A stretch of DNA of 64,000 nucleotides from Methanomassiliicoccales archaeon UBA147 (GTDB taxonomy: Archaea > Thermoplasmatota > Thermoplasmata > SG8-5): assembly GCA_002496385.1 (NCBI GenBank), contig DAJR01000023.1:1-64000 (forward strand). Direction: 5' to 3'. The notes below the pieces were generated by a model, which searched no databases, was not told where the DNA came from, and worked only from the letters and a program-made list of their open reading frames with translations. The position numbers and the translations under genes were made by a program. Every line of letters begins with the position of its first letter. Position 1 is the first letter of the stretch. Positions 6,786 through 15,664 of this stretch are shown here, piece after piece.

Positions 6786-7838
6786 TTAAACAGTGTCTCC
6801 CTTTTTAATGCTCTTCAGGTCGTCTCCGGACCAGTCGTACACAAGGCGCTTCCTGCCCTTCCAGACTCCCTTCTGGAGAAGGTATCCGACAAGGAGAGGC
6901 AAAGCGATGGTCGCTTCCATGTTCACGGTCCGGTGCGTCGCGTCGGTGTGTACCTTGCCCCAGCTCTGCGCCTCCTCGAGCGTCGAGCCCGAGAGTCCGC
7001 CCCAGTGTGGCGAGTCCGTCGTCACCTGGATTGCGTAAGAATGCCCGTCGATGCCCCTGTCGAACGTGTAGTTGGCCATGACCACCGCGTCATTCACCCA
7101 GTTCTTCGGCGTGCCGCCGCCGATGTATATCGCTGCGGTCTTCTTCGACATGGCGATTATCTTGAGTATCTCGTAATTGTCCTTAATGGAGTCCAGCGTG
7201 ACCCTCTGCTTCTTTAGGTTGTCCTTGTAGTACACCGTGAGGCCGATGCCGATGGAGGAGTCGTTCAGCGCCGGGGAGAACACCGGGACCCCGTACTTCC
7301 TGGCAGTGTGGAGGATCGAACTCTCATCGTCCGTAATGGAGCCCATAAAATCGAGGATCTGGCGACTGGAGTAGAGCCCCGGCTTGAGCTTCTTCTCCAG
7401 CATCTTTCCGATGTATTTGTCGGTTTTTTCGAACATGTCCTCGTCCACATATGTGTCGTATATCCTGTCGATTTTCAGGTCATGGAGAACCTTGTCGTCC
7501 GCTGTCGGCGTGCCGACATAATGCTGACCGCCCATAGCCTGGTAAAAGTCCTGGTACATCACCGCGCCGGTGCTGGCGATCGCGTCCACAAGTCCATACT
7601 TAATCATGTCGCGGATGACCTTCCTCATCCCGCCCGCTATCAGGGCGCCGGAGAGCCCTACGATTATCGTGGGGCGCTCTTTGTCCATGAGCATTTTCTC
7701 CCAGACCCTGGCGCATATCCCCAGGTTGCGGCTCTGTATGCTGCTTCCCTGGAATGCGGTGACCAGCTGGTCTATTGTCTGGATGCGTTCCATGTCTATC
7801 TGGTTGACCGGGGTGCGAAGTATGTCCGACTTCTTCAT
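6786..7838 (-). CDS. dys: Deoxyhypusine synthase
   Basis: 350 residues. Transfers the aminobutyl group of spermidine to a lysine of aIF5A, first step of hypusine formation in archaea. Motifs: SRNLG near residue 37, a GLSGALIAGG loop (61-70), ASTGAVMYQDFY, HTDATHRT near the C-terminal third, and GGGTPKNWVND with the presumed catalytic Lys245 in the place of the human active-site Lys. ATG 7838 is chosen because GGAAGG lies 9 nt upstream and homologues begin close to the MKKSDIL segment; in-frame ATG 7862 and GTG 7874 are alternatives. An A/T box at 7896-7913 may be shared with the divergent citrate operon. Confidence 0.95.
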   Translation of the reverse strand: MKKSDILRTPVNQIDMERIQTIDQLVTAFQGSSIQSRNLGICARVWEKMLMDKERPTIIVGLSGALIAGGMRKVIRDMIKYGLVDAIASTGAVMYQDFYQAMGGQHYVGTPTADDKVLHDLKIDRIYDTYVDEDMFEKTDKYIGKMLEKKLKPGLYSSRQILDFMGSITDDESSILHTARKYGVPVFSPALNDSSIGIGLTVYYKDNLKKQRVTLDSIKDNYEILKIIAMSKKTAAIYIGGGTPKNWVNDAVVMANYTFDRGIDGHSYAIQVTTDSPHWGGLSGSTLEEAQSWGKVHTDATHRTVNMEATIALPLLVGYLLQKGVWKGRKRLVYDWSGDDLKSIKKGDTV

Positions 7839-7895
7839 GGTAAAAGTCCTTCCATAAACCATTATCAAACTCACATATTTAGTGTTTATCCAAGT

Positions 7896-7913
7896 GTAAC
7901 AAAATTTATTAAA
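7896..7913. promoter_or_regulatory. A/T box shared by deoxyhypusine synthase and the citrate operon
   Basis: ACAAAATTTATTAAACC sits midway in the 152-nt divergent spacer. On the plus strand it predicts transcription start near 7932 and a leader of about 60 nt carrying GGAGG 7 nt before the ATG at 7991. On the minus strand start would be near 7877. Confidence 0.45.
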
Positions 7914-7990
7914 CCGCAGAGGCTACTGACCCCGGCCAACCCCGAGAGCGCAATCATCCGGAATTCTGCGGAAGGGGGCGGAGGTTCATC

Positions 7991-9535
7991 ATGGCATCGG
8001 TCAAGAACGCGGTAGGCCGCGAAATCCCAACGGAGCTGGAAGGTCGAAAGCTGAAGCCCTATCGGGGTCTTTTCAAAACATACCCGAGGGGCAGGAAGGC
8101 CGCAGGCTATTTCGGGAGGAACAAACCCGGGGACAGGAAGCTTCTGGAATCCATCGATGAGGCGATACACGCATGCAAACTGAAGGACGGCCAGACAGTG
8201 AGCTTTCACCATCACCTCAGGGACGGCGATTATGTCGTGAACATGGTGATGAAGGCAATCGCTGAGCATGGGCTCAGGGACATGGTGGTCGCACCGTCGG
8301 CTCTGTTCCCCTGCCATGAGCCGCTCGTGGAATTGATAGACCAAGGGGTCATCCGCAGCATCGAGGGAAGCGTCAACGGTCCCATCGGGGATGCGATTTC
8401 CCATGGGCGCATGAAAGGCCTCAACATCCTCAGGTCGCACGGTGGCCGCGTCAGGGCAATAGAATCCGGCGAGCTCAAGATCGACGTTGCGTTCGTTGGC
8501 GCACCGACTGCAGACGCCCAGGGAAACATGAACGCCCTGCACGGGAAGAGCGCATGCGGGTTCCTGGGATATGCCGTTGCAGACTCCATATTCGCGAAAA
8601 AGGTGGTGGCAATAACGGACAATCTGGTGGATTACCCGGCACTTCCGATACAGATCGCAGCCGATTACGTGGATTATGTGGTGAGCGTGCCCAGCATCGG
8701 GGATAACCAGAAGATAGTCTCTGGCACCACCAAGATCGCCACCGACCCGCAGAAGACAGGGATTGCAATGGCGGCCCTGGACCTGATGGTTCATGCAGGG
8801 ATGGTAAAGGACGGAATGTCCTACCAGGCCGGGGCGGGCGGCATATCGCTCGCCACCACGAAGTTCCTTGGCGACTACATGAAGGCGCACAACATCGTCG
8901 CAGCATGGATGGACGGCGGCGTGACCGAGCACCTTATCCAGATACAGAGGAACGGCAACTGCAAGGCGATCCTCAACGGCCAGAGCTTTGACGTGCTCAG
9001 CGTGACAGACATGCTGACCAACCCCAACCATGTCCCGATAACCCCCAACTACTATGCCAATCCCTGGAACAAGGGCGCGCTCGTCAACATACTGGACACA
9101 GTCGTTCTCGGGGGCACGGAAGCAGACATCGACTTCAACATCAATGTCAACACCCATTCCGACGGCAGGCTGCTCCACGGCATAGGCGGGCACCAGGACA
9201 CGGCAGCCGGTGCCAAGCTATCTATCATGATGATGCCGGTTTTCCGCAAGACCAACGCCATCATCCGGGACCGCGTGACTACAGTTTCAGCGCCCCACCA
9301 TTCAGTCGATGCCATTGTGACCGACCAGGGCATCGCAGTCAATCCAGCCAGGAAGGACCTGCTGAAGAAGCTCAGGGGCAGCCCGGTGAAGCTGGTGGAC
9401 ATAAAGGAACTTAGAGACATTGCTTACGCTGAGGCCGGAAAGCCCGAAGAACCCCATTACCTGGACAGGATCGTTTCCGCGGTCCAGTTCAGGGACGGTA
9501 CCTATCTCGATGTGATAAGACAGGTGAAGGAGTAA
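7991..9535 (+). CDS. citF: Citrate lyase alpha subunit-like (citrate CoA-transferase)
   Basis: 514 residues, about the length of bacterial CitF. The alpha subunit exchanges the acetyl thioester for citrate, giving citryl thioester and acetate. Family signatures: SFHHHLRDGD at 71-80, GSVNGPIGDAISHG, GGVTEHLIQIQRNG, DFNINVNTHSDGRLLHGIGGHQDTAAGA, and ITVVSAPH.SVDAIVTDQGIAVNP-type C-terminus. In bacteria it acts on an acyl-carrier protein (CitD) made by citD/citG/citX; none of these genes, nor the CitE lyase, is in the window. Here it heads an operon whose next gene encodes a citrate-synthase-fold lyase, so it probably works with free CoA. The leader carries GGAGG 7 nt before the ATG. Confidence 0.92.
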   Translation: MASVKNAVGREIPTELEGRKLKPYRGLFKTYPRGRKAAGYFGRNKPGDRKLLESIDEAIHACKLKDGQTVSFHHHLRDGDYVVNMVMKAIAEHGLRDMVVAPSALFPCHEPLVELIDQGVIRSIEGSVNGPIGDAISHGRMKGLNILRSHGGRVRAIESGELKIDVAFVGAPTADAQGNMNALHGKSACGFLGYAVADSIFAKKVVAITDNLVDYPALPIQIAADYVDYVVSVPSIGDNQKIVSGTTKIATDPQKTGIAMAALDLMVHAGMVKDGMSYQAGAGGISLATTKFLGDYMKAHNIVAAWMDGGVTEHLIQIQRNGNCKAILNGQSFDVLSVTDMLTNPNHVPITPNYYANPWNKGALVNILDTVVLGGTEADIDFNINVNTHSDGRLLHGIGGHQDTAAGAKLSIMMMPVFRKTNAIIRDRVTTVSAPHHSVDAIVTDQGIAVNPARKDLLKKLRGSPVKLVDIKELRDIAYAEAGKPEEPHYLDRIVSAVQFRDGTYLDVIRQVKE

Positions 9536-9539
9536 TCAG

Positions 9540-10610
9540 ATGGCCGAGAAATGGGACACCAAGATAACAAGGGTCGAGCCGGACCGCCTGCTGATATACG
9601 GCTATCCGCTCAAGGACCTTGTCGAGCGCAAGACCCTCCTGGACGTGGCCCATCTCCTTGCAGCCGGCGACCTGCCCGACGTGAGGACCCGCGAGCAGTT
9701 ACGGAAGATTGCACTCCAGGGCGCGATGCTCCCCTCTCCGCCGGTCGAGAGGAATCCCAAGGAGGACATCTCCAAGAGCCTGGCCAAATGCATCCTGATG
9801 GACGAGGAGCTGGTCGCATACCCCGACCGTCCCACCAAGAAGACAGCCTTCGCACTCGGCAGGATGGCCCGTTACCTTGCCAAACTGAACAATGCCGAAT
9901 CGGCCATCGCCGATCTAACTGGTGACGAGGCCTTCTCCATAGTCCTATACAAGGTTTTCACCGGCCGGCCCGAGACCGATGCCGCCAAAGCAAGGCTTTT
10001 GGAGGCGATGATAACGGCATGCGTGGACCACGGCGTCACGCCCCCGTCAGCCCAGGCGACCATAATCGCATCGTCCACCAGGGCGTCCTTCGAGGTTTGC
10101 ATAGCCCAGGGCGTCGGCGCCATAACCGATGTTCACGGCGGCGCAGGGACCAAAGCCGCAGCTTTCTTCTGGGAATGCACCGAGAACTCGCGCGATGTCA
10201 GCCTCAAATCAATAATCGAGGACTATGCCAGGCAGAAGAAGCGCATACCCGGGTTGGGGCACAGGGTCCACAACAACGACCCCCGGCGCGATGTACTCTG
10301 GAATCTGGCAATCGCCTCCAAGGTAGCGGGTGCCAATGTCGAGATGTCAAGGAACATATCCAGGGTGTTCACCGAGGTCACGGGAAAGAGCCTCCCCATC
10401 AATGTCGACGGGGTAATCGGGGCGATCGTGGCCGACCTCCGCCTGGACCTTTCCGCGGCGAAGTCCGTGTTCATACTCGGCAGGGTGGCGGGCCTATCAG
10501 CACACCACTATGAGGAACTCACCCGGCCTCAGATGAGACAGATCTCATTCGAGGATGCGGTTTACAAAGGCCCCGGCGAAAGGGCGGTGCCCGGGGGGGT
10601 ATTGTTATAG
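9540..10610 (+). CDS. Citryl-CoA lyase-like protein (citrate synthase superfamily)
   Basis: 356 residues, like stand-alone citryl-CoA lyases and the C-terminal domain of ATP-citrate lyase. Visible marks: the small N-terminal domain with LLIYGYPLKDL, CVDHGVTPPSAQATI (His164), DVHGGAGTKAAAFF (His199), PGLGHRVHNNDPR (His241), and the NVDGVIGAI segment that closes the site. The expected reaction is reversible cleavage of citryl-CoA to acetyl-CoA and oxaloacetate. It sits 4 nt after citF, which would supply citryl-CoA, and replaces the unrelated CitE. Citrate synthase activity is the main alternative, and a related acyl-CoA substrate (e.g. methylcitryl- or citramalyl-CoA) is not excluded. Confidence 0.85.
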   Translation: MAEKWDTKITRVEPDRLLIYGYPLKDLVERKTLLDVAHLLAAGDLPDVRTREQLRKIALQGAMLPSPPVERNPKEDISKSLAKCILMDEELVAYPDRPTKKTAFALGRMARYLAKLNNAESAIADLTGDEAFSIVLYKVFTGRPETDAAKARLLEAMITACVDHGVTPPSAQATIIASSTRASFEVCIAQGVGAITDVHGGAGTKAAAFFWECTENSRDVSLKSIIEDYARQKKRIPGLGHRVHNNDPRRDVLWNLAIASKVAGANVEMSRNISRVFTEVTGKSLPINVDGVIGAIVADLRLDLSAAKSVFILGRVAGLSAHHYEELTRPQMRQISFEDAVYKGPGERAVPGGVLL

Positions 10611-10615
10611 AGCAG

Positions 10616-12496
10616 ATGAACCCGCTGAAGCACTGGATGTCAATGTATCCCGACAAGTTCGCGGAAGAAGACAGGATATTCAGCGGCATCCACAGGGGGG
10701 ACCGCATATTCATAGGAACGGCCTGCGCCGAGCCCCAATACCTTGTCCAGGCCTTCATCAATTACATCGAGAGGAACCCGAACCAGATATTCGACGCCGA
10801 GATATTCAATGTCTGGACATTGGGAGTCGCCCCCTACAACGATGCCAAGTTCAAGAACAATTTCCGCCAGAATTCATTCTTTATATCGGCCAGTACCAGG
10901 GAAGCAGTGAACGAGGGGCTTGCAGATTACACCCCCACATTCCTCTCCGAAATCCCCGAGCTATTCAGAAAGCGGGCGATACCTCTCGACGTGGCCCTTG
11001 TCCAAACCACCCCGCCGGACCGGCACGGGTTCATGAGCTTCGGCGTAAGCGTGGACATAGTCAAGGCCGCGGTGGACGCCGCCACAGTTGTGATTGTCCA
11101 GGTAAACCCGGCCATGCCCCGTACCCACGGGGACGGGTACATCCACATTAGCCAGGTGGATTACGTCATCATCCGCGAAGAGCCCATCCTCACATACCTT
11201 GACGACGCGGACGACGACATAGCCCACAAGATAGGCAGCTATGTTTCCAAGCTAGTGGAGGACGGGGACACCATCCAGGTAGGCTACGGCGCCCTGCCCA
11301 ATGAAATTTTGCGCAACCTCAAGGACAAGAAGCACCTGGGGATTCACACCGAGCTGATAAGCGACGGCCTGGTCGAGCTGATACAGGCCGGCGCGGTCGA
11401 CAATTCCATGAAGACCATCAACAAGGGCAAGTCGGTCGCCACTTTCTGCATGGGGACCAAGTCGGTGTATGACTTTGTCCACGATAATCCCTCAGTCCAG
11501 TTCAGGACCATAGATTACACCAATGACCCGCTGATTATTGCCCAGCACGACAACATGGTCGCCATCAACAGCGCCCTGGAGATAGACCTCACTGGCCAGG
11601 CGACGGCCGAGTCCCTCGGAAAGAAATTCTACAGCAGCGTGGGGGGCCAGGCAGATTTCATGAGGGGCGCGATGCTGGCAAGAAACGGAAAGACCATTCT
11701 GACCATACAATCGACCGCCGACAACGGCAACATTTCAAGGGTCGTGCCATACCTCAAGGAAGGGGCCAGCGTCACACTCCACCGCGGCGATGTCCACTAC
11801 GTCATCACGGAATACGGGATTGCATACCTGCACGGCAAGAACATCCGCGAGAGGGCGATGGAACTCATCTCGGTCGCGCACCCGAAGTTCCGCCCGGAGC
11901 TGATAAAACAGGCGAAGGCGCTCAACCTAATCTACAGCGACCAGGCATTCATTCCCGGGAAGAAGGGCGAGTACCCCGAAGCGCTGGAAACCTACAGGAC
12001 CACCGACCAAGGCCTGGAGATTCTTCTCAGGCCGGTGAAGATGAGCGACGAACCGCTCGTGAAGGAGTTCTTCTACGACCTGTCTGACAAGAGCATGTAC
12101 AGGCGTTTTCTCTCTGTGAGGAAGGATATGCCCCACGAACGCCTTCAGGAATTCGTGATAATCAACTACATGAAAGAGATGGTGATCGTCGCAACCGTCG
12201 GGAGCGAGGGCAAGGAGAAGATAGTCGGCATAAGTCAGTACGGCATCAACGAGGGCACGCACACCGCGGAGGCCGCGTTCGTTGTTAGGGACGACTACCA
12301 CGGAAAGGGCGTGGGCCATGAACTGCTCAAGTACCTCACCTATCTGGCAAAGAAGAACGGCCTGCTCGGGTTCACCGCCGAGGTGCTCGTCGAGAACACA
12401 CCGATGCTCAGGCTGTTCGAGAAGATGGGCTTCAACATCGAGAAGCGCTCCAGCTCCGGCGTTTACGAGATGAAGATGCTGTTCAGGGAGGCCTGA
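10616..12496 (+). CDS. Acetyl-CoA hydrolase/transferase fused to GNAT acetyltransferase
   Basis: The 626-residue fusion has residues 1-455 as a family-I CoA-transferase/acetyl-CoA hydrolase: GIHTELISDGLVELI with the likely catalytic Glu246, INSALEIDLTGQATAESLG, and the CoA-loop SSVGGQADFMRGA at 340-352. Residues 465-626 form a GNAT domain with the acetyl-CoA loop YHGKGVGHELLKYL. The transferase half could move CoA between acetyl-CoA and another acid or release acetate; the GNAT half recalls protein acetyltransferases that control acyl-CoA synthetases. It lies 5 nt after the lyase-like gene (a G-run RBS precedes the ATG) and 2 nt before the ADP-forming synthetase, which may be its target. The acid used cannot be read from the sequence. 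Confidence 0.9.
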   Translation: MNPLKHWMSMYPDKFAEEDRIFSGIHRGDRIFIGTACAEPQYLVQAFINYIERNPNQIFDAEIFNVWTLGVAPYNDAKFKNNFRQNSFFISASTREAVNEGLADYTPTFLSEIPELFRKRAIPLDVALVQTTPPDRHGFMSFGVSVDIVKAAVDAATVVIVQVNPAMPRTHGDGYIHISQVDYVIIREEPILTYLDDADDDIAHKIGSYVSKLVEDGDTIQVGYGALPNEILRNLKDKKHLGIHTELISDGLVELIQAGAVDNSMKTINKGKSVATFCMGTKSVYDFVHDNPSVQFRTIDYTNDPLIIAQHDNMVAINSALEIDLTGQATAESLGKKFYSSVGGQADFMRGAMLARNGKTILTIQSTADNGNISRVVPYLKEGASVTLHRGDVHYVITEYGIAYLHGKNIRERAMELISVAHPKFRPELIKQAKALNLIYSDQAFIPGKKGEYPEALETYRTTDQGLEILLRPVKMSDEPLVKEFFYDLSDKSMYRRFLSVRKDMPHERLQEFVIINYMKEMVIVATVGSEGKEKIVGISQYGINEGTHTAEAAFVVRDDYHGKGVGHELLKYLTYLAKKNGLLGFTAEVLVENTPMLRLFEKMGFNIEKRSSSGVYEMKMLFREA

Positions 12497-12498
12497 AC

Positions 12499-14628
12499 AT
12501 GGACCTCCCCGACATCAAATACCTCTTCGAGCCGAGGTCTGTCGCGGTCATAGGCGCTTCCGGGGAGAAGAACAAGGTCGGCTGCAAGCTCATGGAGAAC
12601 ATGATGTCCATGGACTTCAAGGGGAAGATATATCCAGTCAACATCAAGGGCGGCGACATCATGGGGCTGAAGGTCTGCACGGACCTGGGGGAGATAGAAG
12701 GCCCGGTTGACATGGCCGTGATAGCCATACCCGCGAAATTCGTCTTCGGCGCAGTCGAGTCCTGCGCAAAGAAAGGCGTGAAGTTCCTTGTCATAATCAC
12801 CTCGGGCTTCTCCGAGGTCGGGAACAATGCCGAAGAGAGGAGGATCGTCGAATACGCGCACCAACATGGGATGCGGGTCCTGGGTCCCAACATATTCGGG
12901 ATATACTCGGGGAAGGTCGGCCTCAACGCCACTTTCGGTCCCAGGGACGTGAACCGGGGCAATGTTGCAATAGTGACCCAGAGCGGCGCCCTGGGCATCG
13001 CGATGATAGGCAAGACCGCCACGGAGAACATTGGCCTGAGCACGATAGTCTCGGTCGGCAACAAAGCGGACATTGAAGAGGCCGAACTGCTGGAATACCT
13101 GATTGACGACGACCAGACCAAGATCATCATGCTCTACATCGAGGGAGTTCACAGGGGCGAGAGTATGGTCGCCCTCCTAAAGAAGGCCACCAAGAGGAAG
13201 CCAGTGATAGTCATCAAGTCCGGAAGGTCAAAGAGGGGTGCGCTGGCGGCGGCCTCGCACACCGGCGCGCTTGCCGGGGCGGACGAGATATTCGACTCCA
13301 TAATGAAGCAGTGCGGCGTGCTACGGGCCGAGAGCCTCCAGGAGGCCTTCAACTGGTGCAAGTTCCTTGCCAACACACCTGTTCCGAAGGGCAGGAGCAC
13401 CGTGATAATCACGAACGGCGGCGGCGTGGGGGTGATGGCGACCGATGCCTGCGAGAAGCACAAGGTCGACCTGTTCGACGACGCCGTCGCCACCAAGGAG
13501 ATATTCGGCTCAGTCACCCCGGACTTCGGATCCACGAAGAACCCCATCGATATCACTGGCCAGGCATTGGCCCATCATTACGACGGCGGCCTGGGCGCCG
13601 CCCTCAGGGACGAACGGATAAATGCGGTTATCGCACTGTACTGCCAGACCGCTGATTTCGACAGGACAACTTACGTCAATATGATAATGAAGAATGTCAA
13701 GGAGTACAGGGAAGGCGGCAAGCCCATAGTATTCTCGCTGGTCGGCGGCGAGGAGGTCGAGAACTGCATCAGGGAGCTCAGGCGCTCTGGCGCTCCTGTA
13801 TTCGGTGATGTTTATGAAGCGGTCCAATGCTTCGGAGCACTGTTCAGGCACCATGACCATCTCTCTCGCTCGGCCGAAGAGCCAGAGGAGCCTGACATGG
13901 ATGTCGGATGCATGCATGACATAATATCCGGCGTCAGGGCGGATGGGCGCACCTTCCTGCTCTCCCATGAGGCCCAGGCACTGATGAACGCAGCGGGAAT
14001 CCCAGTCCCTCAGAGCAAGATAGCCGCCAACATCAGGGAGGCAATAGAGTTCGCAGAGAAAATCGGGTACCCTGTGGTCATGAAGATCGCTTCGAAGGAC
14101 ATCATACACAAGAGCGATGCGGGCGGCGTGGCGCTCGACCTTCTGAACAAGGAGGAGGTCATGGACGCCTACCAGGCCATCATCCGCAATGCGAGGAAAT
14201 ACAAGCCGGACGCAGTGATAAAGGGCGTCGAGATAGTCAGGATGATAGAGAAGGGCACAGAGACCATCATAGGTGCGAGGAGGGACAGGGCATTCGGCCC
14301 TGTCATCATGTTCGGGCTGGGCGGGATATACGTGGAGGTGCTGAAGGACGTGGCATTCCGCGCCCTACCGCTGGACCGCAGGGAGATAATAAGCATGCTC
14401 AAGGACATCCGCTCCTACTCCCTGCTGCTCGGGGTCCGCGGGGAAACCCAGCGCGACATCGGGAGCATCGTCGACACAATAATTAAATTGGGGAAGGTCA
14501 TACGAAAATGCGGGGATATTTCGGACATCGAGATAAACCCGCTCGCGGTCTACGAGCAGGGGCAGGGCGCCATGGCGGTAGACGTCAGGATATTACTGGG
14601 TGACAGCAACAGGGGTGAAAAGAAATGA
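12499..14628 (+). CDS. ADP-forming acetyl-CoA (acyl-CoA) synthetase, fused alpha-beta
   Basis: 709 residues in one chain: CoA-binding and ligase domains (about 1-450, SVAVIGASGEKNKVG, TQSGALG, and AASHTGALAG with the phosphorylatable His254), then an ATP-grasp beta part (about 470-709, IASKDIIHKSDAGGVAL and EINPLAVYEQG). The family converts acyl-CoA + ADP + phosphate to acid + ATP + CoA and is the usual acetate-forming, energy-conserving enzyme of archaea. Alpha-beta fusions are known in several archaea and protists. Position in the operon suggests ATP recovery from the acetyl-CoA formed by citrate cleavage. The downstream gene overlaps by 4 nt (ATGA). Confidence 0.93.
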   Translation: MDLPDIKYLFEPRSVAVIGASGEKNKVGCKLMENMMSMDFKGKIYPVNIKGGDIMGLKVCTDLGEIEGPVDMAVIAIPAKFVFGAVESCAKKGVKFLVIITSGFSEVGNNAEERRIVEYAHQHGMRVLGPNIFGIYSGKVGLNATFGPRDVNRGNVAIVTQSGALGIAMIGKTATENIGLSTIVSVGNKADIEEAELLEYLIDDDQTKIIMLYIEGVHRGESMVALLKKATKRKPVIVIKSGRSKRGALAAASHTGALAGADEIFDSIMKQCGVLRAESLQEAFNWCKFLANTPVPKGRSTVIITNGGGVGVMATDACEKHKVDLFDDAVATKEIFGSVTPDFGSTKNPIDITGQALAHHYDGGLGAALRDERINAVIALYCQTADFDRTTYVNMIMKNVKEYREGGKPIVFSLVGGEEVENCIRELRRSGAPVFGDVYEAVQCFGALFRHHDHLSRSAEEPEEPDMDVGCMHDIISGVRADGRTFLLSHEAQALMNAAGIPVPQSKIAANIREAIEFAEKIGYPVVMKIASKDIIHKSDAGGVALDLLNKEEVMDAYQAIIRNARKYKPDAVIKGVEIVRMIEKGTETIIGARRDRAFGPVIMFGLGGIYVEVLKDVAFRALPLDRREIISMLKDIRSYSLLLGVRGETQRDIGSIVDTIIKLGKVIRKCGDISDIEINPLAVYEQGQGAMAVDVRILLGDSNRGEKK

Positions 14629-15659
14629 AACCAAGAATCGTGTTCGCATCAATGAGCGAGAGCGCGGGAAAGACCAGCATGATAGTCGGGCTCGGCAGGG
14701 CGCTGGGAAAGAGGATCGGATACATGAAGCCGATGGGCGACCGCCTCCTCTACCAGAAGAAGCGGCTCTGGGACTATGATTCCGCGCTGGTCACCAACAT
14801 TTTCGGACTGAAGGGCAAGCCCGAGGATATCACAATGGGCTTCGAGCATTCCAAGCTCGGCTATATGTACGACGATGATGCCAGGAAGAAAAAGCTACTC
14901 GAAATCGCATCGGCGATCGAAAAGGACTGCGACATCCTGTTCGTGGAATCCGGGCGGAACCTCCGTTACGGTAGTTCGGTCAACCTGGATGCCATCTCAG
15001 TCGCCAAGGACCTGGATGCGAAGCTGGTGATAGTCCTGGCCGGCACCGATGATACGATGATGGACGACATCGCCTTCATAAAGCGAACAGTCAACCATCA
15101 GGGCGTCAAGCTGATGGGCGTGATCATAAACAAAGTTGCGGATGCCGATGACTTCACGGCGACGCATGTGGATGCCATCAAGGCAACCGGGATAGACGTG
15201 CTCGGCATGATCCCCCACCAGGAAACACTCACCCAGTTCTCGATGAACTACCTGGCTGACATGCTGTTCGCAAAGGTGCTTGCCGGCGACGACGAGCTTC
15301 TCAAACCCGTGAAGAACATATTTGTGGGTGCAATGTCTGCGTCAGCCGCCCAGAGGGAGCCGGCCTTCAAGAAGGAAGGGAAACTGATAATCACCAGCGG
15401 CGACAGGAGCGATATCATTCTTGCGGCGTTGGAATCCGACACGGCCGGTATAGTCCTCACAAACAACATCCTCCCGTCATCCAACATAATTTCCAAGGCG
15501 GCATCGGTCAAGATCCCTCTCTTGCTGGTCCACACGGACACCTTCCTCGTGGCCAAGCAGGTGGACGACGCCGTCCCGCTTTTGACAAAGGACAGCACGG
15601 CCAAGATAGAATTGCTCGAGCAAACCGCGCAGAAGCTGGCCCTTGACAAGTTCAGATAA
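14625..15659 (+). CDS. PTA N-terminal-like P-loop protein with DRTGG domain
   Basis: 344 residues. Positions 1-210 form a dethiobiotin-synthetase/CobQ-like P-loop domain (MSESAGKTS at 9-17, LFVESGRNLRYGSS, GVIINKV), and 215-330 form a DRTGG domain (SGDRSDIILAA...TAGIVLTNN). This pair makes up the regulatory N-terminal half of long phosphotransacetylases, but the catalytic PTA domain is absent. It ends the citrate operon (4-nt overlap with the synthetase). A sensor or regulator of acetyl metabolism is a reasonable inference; no activity has to be assumed. Confidence 0.85.
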   Translation: MKPRIVFASMSESAGKTSMIVGLGRALGKRIGYMKPMGDRLLYQKKRLWDYDSALVTNIFGLKGKPEDITMGFEHSKLGYMYDDDARKKKLLEIASAIEKDCDILFVESGRNLRYGSSVNLDAISVAKDLDAKLVIVLAGTDDTMMDDIAFIKRTVNHQGVKLMGVIINKVADADDFTATHVDAIKATGIDVLGMIPHQETLTQFSMNYLADMLFAKVLAGDDELLKPVKNIFVGAMSASAAQREPAFKKEGKLIITSGDRSDIILAALESDTAGIVLTNNILPSSNIISKAASVKIPLLLVHTDTFLVAKQVDDAVPLLTKDSTAKIELLEQTAQKLALDKFR

Positions 15660-15664
15660 ACGGT

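Noticed and set aside
7839..7874. Earlier starts (ATG 7862, GTG 7874) for deoxyhypusine synthase
   Set aside because: ATG 7838 has GGAAGG upstream and matches where the family begins; kept only as alternatives.
7886..9193. 435-codon frame antisense to citF
   Set aside because: His/Val-rich shadow translation of a high-G+C gene; no family and no start signals.
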